From Magicicada septendecula (lineage: Eukaryota; Arthropoda; Insecta; Hemiptera; Cicadidae), in NCBI GenBank assembly GCA_034769895.1, contig CM068370.1, positions 40,877,844 to 40,941,843 of the forward strand: 64,000 bases of DNA, written 5' to 3'. The notes under the pieces are model-generated. The model was not told the DNA's origin. It was given only the letters and a program-made list of their open reading frames with translations, and made no database searches. A program made the translations under genes and the position numbers. Shown here in pieces: positions 1-10,594 of the stretch. Every line of letters starts with the position of its first letter. The stretch's first letter is position 1.

Positions 1-272
1 CTACAAATCATTAACTATTGTCTTCATAATTATTTTGTTATTTAATTAGAGTGCTAAAATATTAATAATATTATTATTATTAATACAACATTTTCTAAAA
101 CATATACACATTACTTTTCTAACATTTCACAATACACACAAATGAATTCAATATTATTTACAAAATATGCGTCAAAACTGTTCAAGTGTATCTCACTTCA
201 GATGTCCAAATCAGCAAGGTCATTACCAAAAATTTACAATATTCAAAAATGTCCCAACACTGATCTTTTCGC
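1..272. other. AT-rich flank, no gene seen
   Basis: AT-rich sequence downstream (in minus sense) of the gag-like gene. I see no coding potential. It is probably internal sequence of the same retroelement, whose other end lies left of the window. Confidence 0.3.
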
Positions 273-1277
273 TCATCCTCCATCGTCATATATATATCTA
301 GTGTATTTGTAACATTCATCATTTTTATCAACACACAAATTATGATAATCATTACTATCATAATAATCTATCAACTCTATTTCATCCATTGTACCACTAT
401 AAATCTTGTCACCATAGGTTAGGATTGTCCCGTCTATATCAGGGTTATTTGTTAATGTCAGGTAAATTGTTTTATCATTTTTGTATTCCTCAACTACTAC
501 GTCAGGTAAATCATTATAGTCAGGTAAGATATTATCAAAATTATTTTCTGTCTCTCTTTCAACAGGTACGTATTTCACATGATTCATCATCACCCCTTTT
601 ATTAATTTTCTCAATTCATCATACTTTCTTTCTAACTTATATATTTCTATTTCATTCTCAACATATAACTCTCTTTCTTCACAGCACCACATCACACTCT
701 CACAATTATTACGGACAGAGGGTACAACATTATACAACATTACTTCATTTAACAATAAGGGTCTCTTGCCCTGAAAAAACAACATTAAATCATCATCATC
801 ATTATAAACAATAAGGGGAAAATTTGCCCTCTGTCCCCATTCAATTACTACATTATTCTTCCACTCTCTTTCTATTTCATAAACACTCATTAACATTTCA
901 TTATCGCATTCTAAAACTTCATCAGCATTATTTGTTATTATATTTTCATCATTATTCTTCACCCCCACTATACTCTCAGTATTGTCTACTATTTCGTCAT
1001 TTTTACATTTTGTCTTACTTAAAACATTGTTACCTAATTTCTCGAACTTCTGTTCTAACTTATTTAAACCGTTTCTTATTGTTTCGTGAGTGCTTTCTAA
1101 ATGTTTATTCATTTCTTGTATTTCATGTTTCAACTCTCTATTCTGATTTTTTAATAACTCTTCAAAACTATCAAACTTTTCATTGATACTACTTTTGAAC
1201 TCTTGCATATCATTTTTCTGTTCATTAAAAAGCAATTTCATCATCTTAATCATATCATTTTCTTGTATCTCAGCCAT
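273..1277 (-). CDS. Gag-like protein of an LTR retrotransposon (334 aa)
   Basis: Single 334-residue frame with an ATG start at 1275-1277 and a TGA stop at 273-275. The first ~95 residues are a heptad-like coiled coil rich in Glu/Lys/Asn; the rest is acidic, with no zinc knuckle, protease or RT motif. It is clearly related to the minus-strand gene at 18021-19435, sharing the same order: coiled coil, GQRA(N/D)F motif, ERELxV(E/D)xEIEI segment and a terminal YDDGG. Because the second copy lies just inside LTRs next to a primer-binding site, I infer a structural (Gag-like) role. A TGGCGC-containing stretch near 1626-1632 (minus sense) could be a primer-binding site, but no LTR pair is visible here. 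No database family was recognised. Confidence 0.6.
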   Translation of the reverse strand: MAEIQENDMIKMMKLLFNEQKNDMQEFKSSINEKFDSFEELLKNQNRELKHEIQEMNKHLESTHETIRNGLNKLEQKFEKLGNNVLSKTKCKNDEIVDNTESIVGVKNNDENIITNNADEVLECDNEMLMSVYEIEREWKNNVVIEWGQRANFPLIVYNDDDDLMLFFQGKRPLLLNEVMLYNVVPSVRNNCESVMWCCEERELYVENEIEIYKLERKYDELRKLIKGVMMNHVKYVPVERETENNFDNILPDYNDLPDVVVEEYKNDKTIYLTLTNNPDIDGTILTYGDKIYSGTMDEIELIDYYDSNDYHNLCVDKNDECYKYTRYIYDDGG

Positions 1278-2699
1278 TTTAAAAGATTTTATTATAATAC
1301 TCTTTATACTATTTAATAATTATCATACATACCAATTATTATGTATATTACCTCATAATACTCCTTATATAATTCGACAAATAATTCACTACATACATAA
1401 CCCTATCAAAACATAACCCCATACTTGCGTCTATTTTACGTATAAAAAAAAATTTATTCTACCTCAACAACCATTCTGTTCTCCCCGTAGGCTTATATTT
1501 ATATAATATTATTATATAAATCGTCCCTACGTTCGGAAGCCAAATGTGATATATCGTTTTATTGATATTTATATTTCTTGATAATAGGTTACTGTTCACT
1601 ATTTATTAACTGAATTCTTCGAGCGCCATCTTGTTACCAACTACGTATGAAAAAATATACGTACTTACCGTTTTTTGGGTCCTCGGGTTCTTTTTCAGCG
1701 AACAGGAGATCAGAATGGTATATTTTGAAATGATTTACCCAACAGCTTATTTGTTGCTCATGAATTATTTATTCATTCTATAGCACGTTATTTCTTTCCA
1801 TTTTACTTCATTAACGGTAGAACATGGTTGTTAGTCATATTTATAATTATTCAATACTATATTTTTCCCATATATATATCAAAGTTTAACATTTAAAAGA
1901 AGAAACAATTAAAACTAAACCATGGTATTTATTCAATTAATTTACTACCTTATTAAGCAAACCAGCGTTCTTTATTTAATACGTACTCTCATTCACTCTG
2001 TTTTACATTCCCCCATACCCATATGAGATCTCATTTGTTTAGTGCTTAAAATTTTGTTTCGTTATAAAATTTATATCGGACTTTGTTGATGTTAGACGAA
2101 AATTGAAAGTTACTTAACTGACATGTGAGTCCAGATGACATCGCCTTATACTACGCGCACTACGTAGATCACTGAATTTACATGTTTTTTTTTTTTAAAA
2201 CCCATTTAACTGTTAGTTCAATCTAATTAAGTTGACAGCTGCTATTTTACATTTAAGATCTGTATACGTGCAGGCGATAATTACGCACGGCCGGCGCAAC
2301 ACCAAAACTTCGCCGAAAACCGGCGAGAGCCGGGCAGACGCACAGTGGTTAGCGTCTGTACCACTCAGATGTTGTTTTTCGACTACTTTGTTCTGTTGTG
2401 TCACTATGTTGCTGGCGTGACACACCCAGCATTCCTGTTATGTAATGCGCTGACGCAACGTAACGCTCGCCTGATGCTGGTTATATAATTTGTTGACAGA
2501 TTTTGTTGTCCTTGAACTGACTTTGTACAGTTGCCGGTTATTAAAACTGTTTATATGAATATTGTTGAATCATATGGTCTTCACCGTCTCAAACAATGCT
2601 GCCATCGTCTCGATCGCTCCAAATAAGAAATTTACCGTTCTGTCATAACATTTTTCTATCACTCGACAAGTTATTTATTATTAAAAAATACAAATCCTG
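1278..2699. other. Unassigned stretch upstream of the gag-like gene
   Basis: No supported gene. The first part is very AT-rich. 2280-2480 is GC-richer, followed by a TATATAA at about 2482, which would suit an LTR promoter, but no matching second copy is in view. The short frames here carry no recognisable domain. Confidence 0.3.
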
Positions 2700-2985
2700 T
2701 TATTACCCCAGGTATGCCCAAAAATGCCCCGCTACAATTCGCAGCAATAGTGTGGGTTTCCAAGAAGGAGATCAGGTCTGGTTGTTCAATCCAAAGCGCC
2801 GTTGTGGTCGCTCACCTAAGCTTCAGTGTAACTGGGAAGGACCCTACACTGTAAAAAAAAGGATTAACGATGTTGTTTATCGGATTCAACAGGAAGGACA
2901 GCGAAAGTTCAAGGTCGTCCACCTAGATCGCCTGGCTAAATACAAATTTAGAGACGCTTTGCCAGTTCGGGACGAACAGGCTTAA
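2700..2985 (+). pseudogene. Ty3-type integrase C-terminal tail (GPY/F module), truncated
   Basis: The frame from about 2755 to the TAA at 2983-2985 reads GFQEGDQVWLFNPKRR, then a NWEGPYTVKKR motif and VVHLDRLAKY. This is the GPY/F-type end of Ty3 integrases: an SH3-like module that contacts DNA or chromatin. Nothing upstream encodes the zinc-binding or catalytic domains, so the element is broken on its 5' side near 2700. The last residues (DALPVRDEQA) also occur, in another frame, beside the 3' LTR of the element at 58495-61779, so both belong to one family. A polypurine tract and an LTR follow directly. Confidence 0.75.
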
Positions 2986-2996
2986 GGAGGGGGCAG
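2981..2996 (+). other. Polypurine tract
   Basis: CTTAAGGAGGGGGCAG lies directly before the LTR start TGCTAC. It is the plus-strand DNA primer position of an LTR retrotransposon, and the same tract is found in minus sense at 59078-59093. Confidence 0.8.
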
Positions 2997-3578
2997 TGCT
3001 ACGACAGCGTAGAACAATCTAGGCGTTTATCGAATGTCCCAGAAAGATCTCGACGTAAGCGTGTGGTGTACGTGCTACTAAACGCATGTTGCGAGAATTT
3101 TCTCGACTTTGCCAGCCTCGCTCGGGCGCTCGGACTGTGTCAAGGCCGCAGCAATTACGTAGTTTGCGAGAGATAAGACGCAGTTTGGAAGCTTCTGGTG
3201 TGTGTAGCGTAACTATAAATACATCGCGTCGCGGCCTTAGTTTTCAGTTCAATGCGAGATTTTTGACTGTGCGGTTCGAGAGTATTAGTGCGATATATTT
3301 ACAGAGCGGTTCGGGTTATTATGGTGTACGTTCAAGTAGTTATTAGTGAAGTGTTGCGTTTTGTATTCGGACGGTATAATTGTAATACAGTTGAGTTTTA
3401 ATATTAGTGGACATTTTATTGCGTATGAACAATTTCATTTGATTTGTTGTAGACACTGTGTTGTTAATTACGAACTGTTTTACTATAACAATTAAAGGTG
3501 TGATTAGTGACTTAATTGGTGTCTTGTACTTATTTTTTTTCCACTGTACCTACGACGATCGAGTAGACCGTCGTAACA
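2997..3578 (+). mobile_element. LTR (582 bp), third copy of the gag-pro LTR family
   Basis: Starts TGCTACGACAGC and ends GACCGTCGTAACA. It aligns along its whole length with the reverse complement of the LTRs at 58495-59077 and 61197-61779, with scattered substitutions, so it is an older or different insertion. With the polypurine tract and integrase tail before it, this is the 3' end of a truncated element; no 5' LTR is in view. Confidence 0.88.
3214..3249 (+). promoter_or_regulatory. LTR core promoter: TATA box and initiator
   Basis: TATAAATA at 3214-3221 and the arthropod-type initiator TCAGTT at 3244-3249. The initiator A is 32 nt after the first T of the TATA box, normal Pol II spacing. 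The pair is conserved in the LTRs of the complete family member near 61527-61562. Confidence 0.65.
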
Positions 3579-4391
3579 ATATAATTAAGCAAGACCCCCA
3601 TACACTCTCACATACAACATATTTTAGATTTTCCCCTTGAGCTCATATTTTATTTTAATTTTCCCCATCTGTTACTTATCTGTTTAACTGTCCGGGAGAC
3701 GTCAGGCCATTTTGATATGCATTTTCGACTTTTTCACACACCCTTCGTTGATTACTCGGTATTTCGTTCACTGATTCTACTGGTTTTTTCCTTTAAAGAA
3801 ATTTAACTGTTAATATGTTCTAATGTTTCCATTTCGTTGATTTACATTTTACATTTTGTTTGTTTTGGGTGCGCCCGAAATTTGTCTGCGGACTATACGG
3901 CCGTTCAGTATGAGTTGTTATTGCAGACTGGGGCAAAATTTAAAGTCTCAATGTCTGAAGTAGTGAGGGAAGTCACGTGGTGTTAAACTATTGTTCCTTC
4001 GAGTCTCGAAGTCGATTTTGACGAGAGTATTATTTTAGATCTACATTCCAGCGAAAATATGAAGCTGGGTGGGTCTCTGACGTCACATGGTCTGATCCGT
4101 TATCTCATAGGTTACAGGTCATGTATCTAAAAATAACTGTTATCATACGTCTGGAGTTGACCTTGACACAAATTCACTCGCTTGCCTGCTGTGTTGTTAT
4201 AATTTATGAATAAAATTTATGTTGTTCCCCAAAATATTAAGTGGGCTGAAATGTACCATTACAATTTATTTATTTTTTAGGTTAGATTTTAGTAGTGAGT
4301 TGTGTTGTATAGTATTATGCAGATGTATTGAAAAGAATGTAATGTAATCATACCCACAATGATATGTACAAGATTTAAAAAAATATTCCAG
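3579..4391. other. Non-coding stretch before the UBA exon
   Basis: No supported gene. It begins with an AT-rich flank of the LTR and has a GC-richer middle. The last ~190 bases should be intron of TDRD3. No recognised repeat. Confidence 0.3.
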
Positions 4392-4622
4392 TCTCTTGGC
4401 GATGGAAGCGTTAAAGAAAATGCAGAATTTGAAGCCCAGCGGCAAGGAGCAATTGCAGAGGCTGCGAGAGGTGGGGCGAGGAAGGTGTTTGGTGGTGGTA
4501 ACAAGCCACTAATGGACAGAAATGTACGGCACATTGTGGACATGGGATTCACACAGGACCAAGCAGAACAGGCTCTGCGTCAGTCGAAAAACAATGTAGA
4601 GCGTGCTGTTAAGAATCTCAAG
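4392..4622 (+). CDS. TDRD3: TDRD3 exon encoding the UBA domain
   Basis: 231 nt, phase 0 at the end, flanked by AG (4390-4391) and GTAATG. It encodes 77 residues. A Gln/Ala/Arg-rich lead is followed by PLMDRNVRHIVDMGFTQDQA, then EQALRQSKNNVERAVKNL: a UBA three-helix bundle with the usual MGF loop. In animals TDRD3 joins TOP3B and FMRP on mRNA and reads arginine-methylated histones and RNA polymerase II through its Tudor domain; the UBA binds ubiquitin. The identification rests on the domain order over the following exons (UBA, RGG, LFDFLED, KPPRFQ, Tudor). The acceptor has a poor pyrimidine tract, so the exact start is less sure than the donor. N-terminal OB-fold exons are not in the window. 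Confidence 0.87.
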
Positions 4623-4697
4623 GTAATGTCATTGTATACTGTTCATAGCCATTACTACTCATGTGAACTGTTCATCACTTGGTGAAACATATTAATA

Positions 4698-5197
4698 CAA
4701 AGGGTTTTAAAAATATATAAACACTTGGTACGTTTCACAGATTTTATTTAACTCTGACAGCTAAAAAAGGTAAAAAAAATGGATTTGTTAGAAATTCTAG
4801 AAATTAAAAAAGCAATAAAAAATAACAAAAATTTAACAAATGAACAAACTGAATTCTGTGTATCCCCTTTATTAAAAGCTGTTGTTCAGTTTTCTTAATT
4901 TTATAGTTTGCATTCAGATTATACTTAGTTTAGTTAATTTTATATTTTGGATTCAGATTATATTTAGTTTATACAGACACTTGACCTTCCCTTAGCCCCT
5001 GCAACCCTCCTCTCAATCTTCACACCTCACACATGTTCCAATACACGCCCTAAACAGATGTCCAACACCACCCTTACATCCTCTGTTTAGGTTTTCATTC
5101 ATCTCTTTGACAATGGCGTAAGAAGTCGAAACAGCTGTCAGAGTTAAATAAAATCTGTGAAACGTACCAAGTGTTTATATATTTTTAAAAACCTTTG
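4698..5197. mobile_element. 500-bp element with 66-bp terminal inverted repeats
   Basis: The left arm 4698-4763 (CAAAGGGTTTTAAAAATATA and onward through CTCTGACAGCT) is matched almost base for base by the reverse complement of 5132-5197. The interior is AT-rich and non-coding, with a CT-rich stretch at 4985-5105. It looks like a non-autonomous DNA transposon (MITE) in the TDRD3 intron. I found no convincing target duplication, so the superfamily is unknown. Confidence 0.75.
4895..4972. repeat. Two tandem 39-bp copies
   Basis: TTAATTTTATAGTTTGCATT at 4895 is repeated with a few changes from 4934. A local duplication inside the inverted-repeat element. Confidence 0.75.
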
Positions 5198-5451
5198 CAT
5201 GTGAACTCTATATAGTACTCTCCAGAGTTGGGCAGATTTTATGTGTTATACAAATTTAGAACTAAGCTTCCTAAACTAATTTTTCAAACATTTGTCAACA
5301 TTTATTTAAGAGACATTATTCAACTTATATATCCAAAATGTTTTACAATTATTATTAATCATTTTTCCTTTGTGTTATTTGTGTTAAGAGTATTGAAAAT
5401 TATAACATTTCTTGACTTACTTACTTGACTTAAATTACTTATGAGTCCTTA

Positions 5452-5790
5452 AATTTCTAGATGGAACATAGGGCCTCAACGAAATTTCTCCAGCGTGTTT
5501 TGTCCATTGCCTGGGCCTTCACCTCCCTCCATTCTTGTTTACACCAGCCATCTCTCTTTCCATAGTCCCCCTTCCAGGTGTTTCTCGGTCTTCCACATCT
5601 GCGGCTACCTTGCGGATTCCAATTCAGTGCCTGTCTAATGATATTTTCTGGTGGTCCTCTCTGGGTGTGACTGATCCACCTCCATTTTCTTCGCTTTATC
5701 TGTAGTTGGATGGGACTCTGACTTGTGGCCTCCCATAGATCTCTGTTTGAGATGGTCTTGGGCCACCAAATTCTCATTATGTACCTCAGG
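5452..5790 (-). mobile_element. Non-LTR retrotransposon (LINE) 3' coding tail
   Basis: An open minus-strand stretch (5457-5777) encodes RRKWRWISHTQRGPPENIIR, then ALNWNPQGSRRCGRPRNTW and a Trp-rich end. This is the small basic domain (W-x-H...G-x-RxxGRPxxTW) that ends the ORF2 of many LINEs. The RT itself is missing, so the copy is 5'-truncated. I cannot assign the clade (RTE-like or CR1/Jockey-like). It lies within the TDRD3 intron. Confidence 0.72.
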
Positions 5791-5981
5791 CAGCGGTTTC
5801 TGATAACATTTCACTACACTGTTTTTAACACATTCAATACAAATCCTCCCCTAGCATGAAGACTACAAATTTTTACTGTTAAAAATCTGTTCAACTTATC
5901 TTTGATCTGTGCATATCACTTTGAAGAGGAGAATTGCTTTTTAAATTTGATATGTTACACAATTTAGCCAACATTTTTATA

Positions 5982-6490
<509 letters not shown>

Positions 6491-7010
6491 ATATATATAA
6501 TATTTAAAAAGTGAATGAAGAGGATGTACCAACAAGACAATTTTTATATTTTTGGTTCTTTGTGTCCATGTGTTGAACATTTTGTTTTTCTGTTTGCACA
6601 CACATCACTGTTCACGTTGCATTGGTAAAATATACCTCTAAATCCATGTATTTACTTGCCTAGAACACTAACTAATACTACATAGTTATTTAAAAAATTG
6701 ATCAAAATGAAGAACACAATATTTACACCTTGTCCTTTAAGCACTCTTGACACACAAAGAGGAATGTTACATGTCTTACAATAATTTTGAGTGTCTTTCC
6801 TTACTTTTATCCACTATCATGAGATTTAGAACAACAAACTCTAACTGTAACAAATCCTGTTATAGGTTTGTCTTTTTTTGCCAGTTGGGGGTATTTTCTC
6901 TAGAAAATGATGCGCAAATAGCCAGTTTGTTGGTGACAACTGTGACGATGACTGTTCTTTTGACTCCTTGTGAGGGATTGAGATATAAACACAACATTAA
7001 TAAAATTTAA

Positions 7011-7867
7011 TTAACAAAACACAAACACACTACGAAACTTGTCTAAAAGTTTGCAAAGTAACTACACAAAACAGCAAAATTATAACACAGGTTATTTATC
7101 GCTATGACATAATTACAACTGCAATGTGAACAGCTGATTTTCAAACATATGATTGAAACAAATGCCTTTGTACAAGTTTTGTAATACTAGTGACATCTAT
7201 GAATTTTTTTGTGAACGAAGAGACTTGTATGGTGATAATCCAGCTGTTGCTAAGCAAAACCAGCATGACGCTTACAAAATAAATGTGAATACATTACACC
7301 ATTGGTCTTCTAGCATTGTTTTTTGAATAATGTATTACACGTCATAGGCTTAGACTGTGTTAAATTTCACTTAAATGTTTATTTACACTACCATATTAGA
7401 ATTTAGTTTTTATTACTATTAAAATGTATGTTAATTAGCCTATTTATATTCCATGTTTTTAATACTCTGTTGAACAGTAATCCTCGTCAAAACATGGCAC
7501 AAACAATGCAATGAGGAGCCACTCATGACTTCAAACTATTTTACTTTATCTGGTTATGCTTTTTAATGTCGATCTCTTTTAAGATTTCTAGTTATATCTG
7601 TTAGCGAAGATGTTTTATTTTATTTAATTAGGCATTATAAATTTGTTATAAACCTCCCCTTATCTTTGTAACCATATAAATATCATCTTTTTAACTACAG
7701 TTAATGGCAGCTAAATTTTGAAACAGTACCTTATAAGATGTTCTAAATGCTTTTGAAATTTATTTACTAATCTTTGTACCCTTTCTAATGACCAAAATAT
7801 ATCTTTTCAAATAGTTACTACAAATGATAAGAAGTATAGAATTTCACCTGCATGTATTATTTTAATA
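7011..7867. other. Intron sequence, nothing recognised
   Basis: AT-rich, no coding potential and no repeat that I can match elsewhere in the window. Confidence 0.4.
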
Positions 7868-8060
7868 GACAGTGGTTATGGCACTTGACTTAGATCGTGA
7901 GATCTCAGGTTTTATTCTCAGACGCATCATAAAACAAGGTGCATTTTTCAGCCTTCAGGTTGGCTCAGTTTGTAGAAATGAGTATAACTCTTAGGGCAAT
8001 AGTTGGAAGCTGAAGCATTGTGCTGACGATATTTGCATGTCATATGACTCATCTAGGCAG
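7868..8060 (+). mobile_element. Probable tRNA-derived SINE
   Basis: AGTGGTTATGGCACTTGACT resembles a Pol III A box in a tRNA D-arm, and about 30 bases on GGTTTTATTCTC resembles a decayed B box (GGTTCRANTCC). Unrelated sequence follows, as in SINE bodies. There is no clear tail or target duplication. Confidence 0.5.
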
Positions 8061-8225
8061 TCTATCCTATTTCTCTTAGACTATTTATCAGAGTGGTAGA
8101 AAAATGACTAATTATTTCAGTTGCCTCACCTGTTGCTACGTCTTAGGCAATTTTTGCTACATTTGTTAGAATATTAATCGCTTGTGTACATCTTGCATTC
8201 TTGTCTTGTGTGTGTGTTTTGAAAA

Positions 8226-8227
8226 CG

Positions 8228-8265
<38 letters not shown>
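8226..8265. repeat. (CG)n(CA)n microsatellite
   Basis: Short alternating CG run passing into CA repeats, 40 bases before the splice acceptor of the next TDRD3 exon. Confidence 0.9.
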
Positions 8266-8267
<2 letters not shown>

Positions 8268-8306
8268 TAAATATATCTGTTAAAGTGAATGTTTTGTGTT
8301 GTACAG

Positions 8307-8472
8307 CGCAAAGATACTGGTGGGACTCGAGGTGGTAAAGAAGAAAGAGGTGGTCGAAGAAGAGGAGGTGGTGATAAGGAGGAAGATGGTGTTTCAGGTG
8401 CAGGAGGCCCTAAACCATCTGGACGTGTTTCGCTGTTTGATTTTCTGGAAGATAAGCTACCGGCTTCAAATG
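8307..8472 (+). CDS. TDRD3: TDRD3 exon: RGG-rich segment and LFDFLED motif
   Basis: 166 nt between GTACAG and GTATGG, read in the frame left by the UBA exon. It encodes RKDTGGTRGGKEERGGRRRG, then GGDKEEDG and SGRVSLFDFLEDKLPASN. The RG/GG run suits RNA binding and arginine methylation. The LFDFLE block is, as I remember, a conserved short motif of TDRD3 proteins directly after the UBA part. It ends with one base of a split codon that joins correctly to the next exon. Confidence 0.85.
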
Positions 8473-8584
8473 GTATGGCAATATAGCATTAACATTTTTT
8501 CAACATTTTGCATCTTTTCATTTTTACTTTTTCTCTGTTGAAGGGAAATGTTATAATTTGATACTCACATTTTGTTGATTGCAG

Positions 8585-8813
8585 AAAAAGAATTAGACAT
8601 ACAAATGAATAATCAAAACCACATTCAGATGAATCCAAGCATTAATAACACAAGTACTAATCAGCAACAGAGAGGTAGTTTTCCTCAGCGAGGCCGGTCA
8701 GATCGTGGTGGTGGTGGAAGCAATAGAGGGAATAGAGGAGGTCATAATAGTGGAATACCTCGAGACGATAGAACTAGAAACAGTAATGCACTTCAAAATC
8801 AGAAACCACCGAG
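8585..8813 (+). CDS. TDRD3: TDRD3 exon: low-complexity Gln/Asn to RGG segment
   Basis: 229 nt between TTGCAG and GTAAGC; the preceding intron is only 112 bp. It encodes EKELDIQMNNQNHIQMNPSI, then SDRGGGGSNRGNRGGHNSG and NALQNQKPPR. The final split Arg codon (AG|G) is completed by the exon at 20904, giving KPPRFQ, a junction that matches vertebrate TDRD3 as I recall it. Disordered RNA-binding linker between UBA and Tudor domains. Confidence 0.85.
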
Positions 8814-10594
8814 GTAAGCAGGTTAACAGTCTTAACTCAAGAAAACAATTACACTGTAAATCCAATAGCAGAATAGTAATGATGTTTGTGTCTGCATGTA
8901 CAGTTCCATACTGGGACCATATTTTTCTCACGTCAGTTGGGCACACTGTAATGGCACTAGGCCGCTACGCAAAATTTAAGACTAGGCTAATTAACCTAGA
9001 GGAAGCGAAAAGTGTGCTGGAACCCAAACAGAGTGACAGGATTTGCAATCAACACTCCTTTTAACAAGTAACAATTTTATTAAGTTAAAGTTGGTGACAC
9101 AACACTCCAGTATGTTATCCTTTACATAAAGTCATTAATTTATATTGTTGCAAAATAGACATAAGTTATACATATATTAATGTGCAGACCAGCATACCCC
9201 ATGAGGGAGAACACGCGAACATGCTTACAGTTGAAATAACGAACCAATTAAGTTAACCCCACCCCTTAATGAAAACATGAATAACCTTTCACACTAATTA
9301 TAATAAATAAGTGTGATACAGATCAGACTAGAAATAGTTTAAGGGAGGAAACCATTCTCTAGCAAAACAATTTAACTACCCCGCTCATGGTGTATGTCAG
9401 ACCAGTTACAGAGTAGTCAGTTACAATTTTTTAACAACTTAAGTTCTTGTGATTTGAGGTATTGTAAGTTCTTAACACAGATGTTTAATGTGAACTCAAG
9501 GGTAGCCGGTCTATGGAGTTGATGCTGATTGGAGAGTGATAATTAAAACGTTCCCGCCTGTGCTTTTGTGTAGAAGAACTCAAGCAGTACCATAGTGAAC
9601 AGTGTGTTAGGAGTGTTGCAAATTGTCCCTGGATTGTGATGATTGTCCACTGGCTCTCGTTCCGGGCAGATCTGGCTCCTTCGTGTGTTCGGTTGAATCA
9701 GCATTCCTGGGTCTGACGGCTTCGGGGAGCATCCTGATGCACTGCTCTGCGGGTAGTCACAGGTGTTAAAGTGACTACCACTCTTTCCCTTTCTCCTGGC
9801 TGGTACAGGGACCCTATAACATTTTTTATTTGGAGATTAGCCATCAGTTAATACACCTACACATAACACTCTCTTGCCTCGGAACACAAACACCGCACTC
9901 ACGTTCACAGTCTTTTATCAACCTCCTATTTGGTCTGATTAATTCAGTATTGCGTATTTTATTCATTTATAGTAATTACTTTCAATCAACTTTATCGAAA
10001 TACAATTAAATACAATATCAACAATTGTTTCCAGACCGGAAGTAACGTGTAGGTTAAATTTTACACGACAAGAGTCTTACAGTGAAATAAGTTTTACATG
10101 AGTCTGGGCCACACACACACACTTACACAATCATAACACATAATCCATAATTAAATAAACAGAATAATATAATTAAGTGTCTACAGAACTGAACGTCTTT
10201 ACAAGATTACTGACGCATGGTAAAAAGATCTACACGCAAATTCTGGGCCATCAGACCAGTGGAACGTTCTCCTGAAGGTCAGCAGAGAAATGAGGACTAG
10301 GCCTGAATTAGTTGGTCCCACATCCTGCATAAAACTACCTGTCCCAATTTGCAAAAATAAGCTTTCGGTTAACCTGATTATGAACAACGGACAGCGAGCA
10401 GCTGATATAGCGGCAGCTCACTTGATTGCGTCGCCGAAGCCGGAACGGGGACAGAAGGCATTGGTGGCACTGCGGTGGCAGCACTGAACGCATCTAACCA
10501 CGCCGGGAAATTCAAACCCCGGCACAACACAACAGTGACTGGTAGCATAACATAGTCTCAGTACTTAACTTTATTTTGATATTGACTAAAATTA
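8814..10594. other. Intron sequence, possibly an old LTR or unclassified repeat
   Basis: No gene. Mostly AT-rich with GC-richer islands at about 9500-9800 and 10380-10530, which is not host-intron-like and suggests inserted material, but no paired copy or diagnostic motif is visible. Confidence 0.3.

Noticed and set aside
389-1416. Plus-strand frames opposite the gag-like gene
   Set aside because: Shadows of the minus-strand gene; Leu/Ser/His-rich with no domain.
1600-1660. Definite primer-binding site and LTR for the first gag-like gene
   Set aside because: TGGCGCTCGAAG is suggestive, but no LTR pair, polypurine tract or duplication is visible to support it.
3086-3346. 86-codon frame in the LTR at 2997-3578
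   Set aside because: Lies across the LTR promoter and leader and is not conserved as a frame in the other two LTR copies beyond chance.
10440-10530. Possible tRNA gene (CCGGG...CCCGG arm)
   Set aside because: The T-arm-like hairpin has no D-arm or anticodon arm at the right distance, and box order is wrong on the minus strand.
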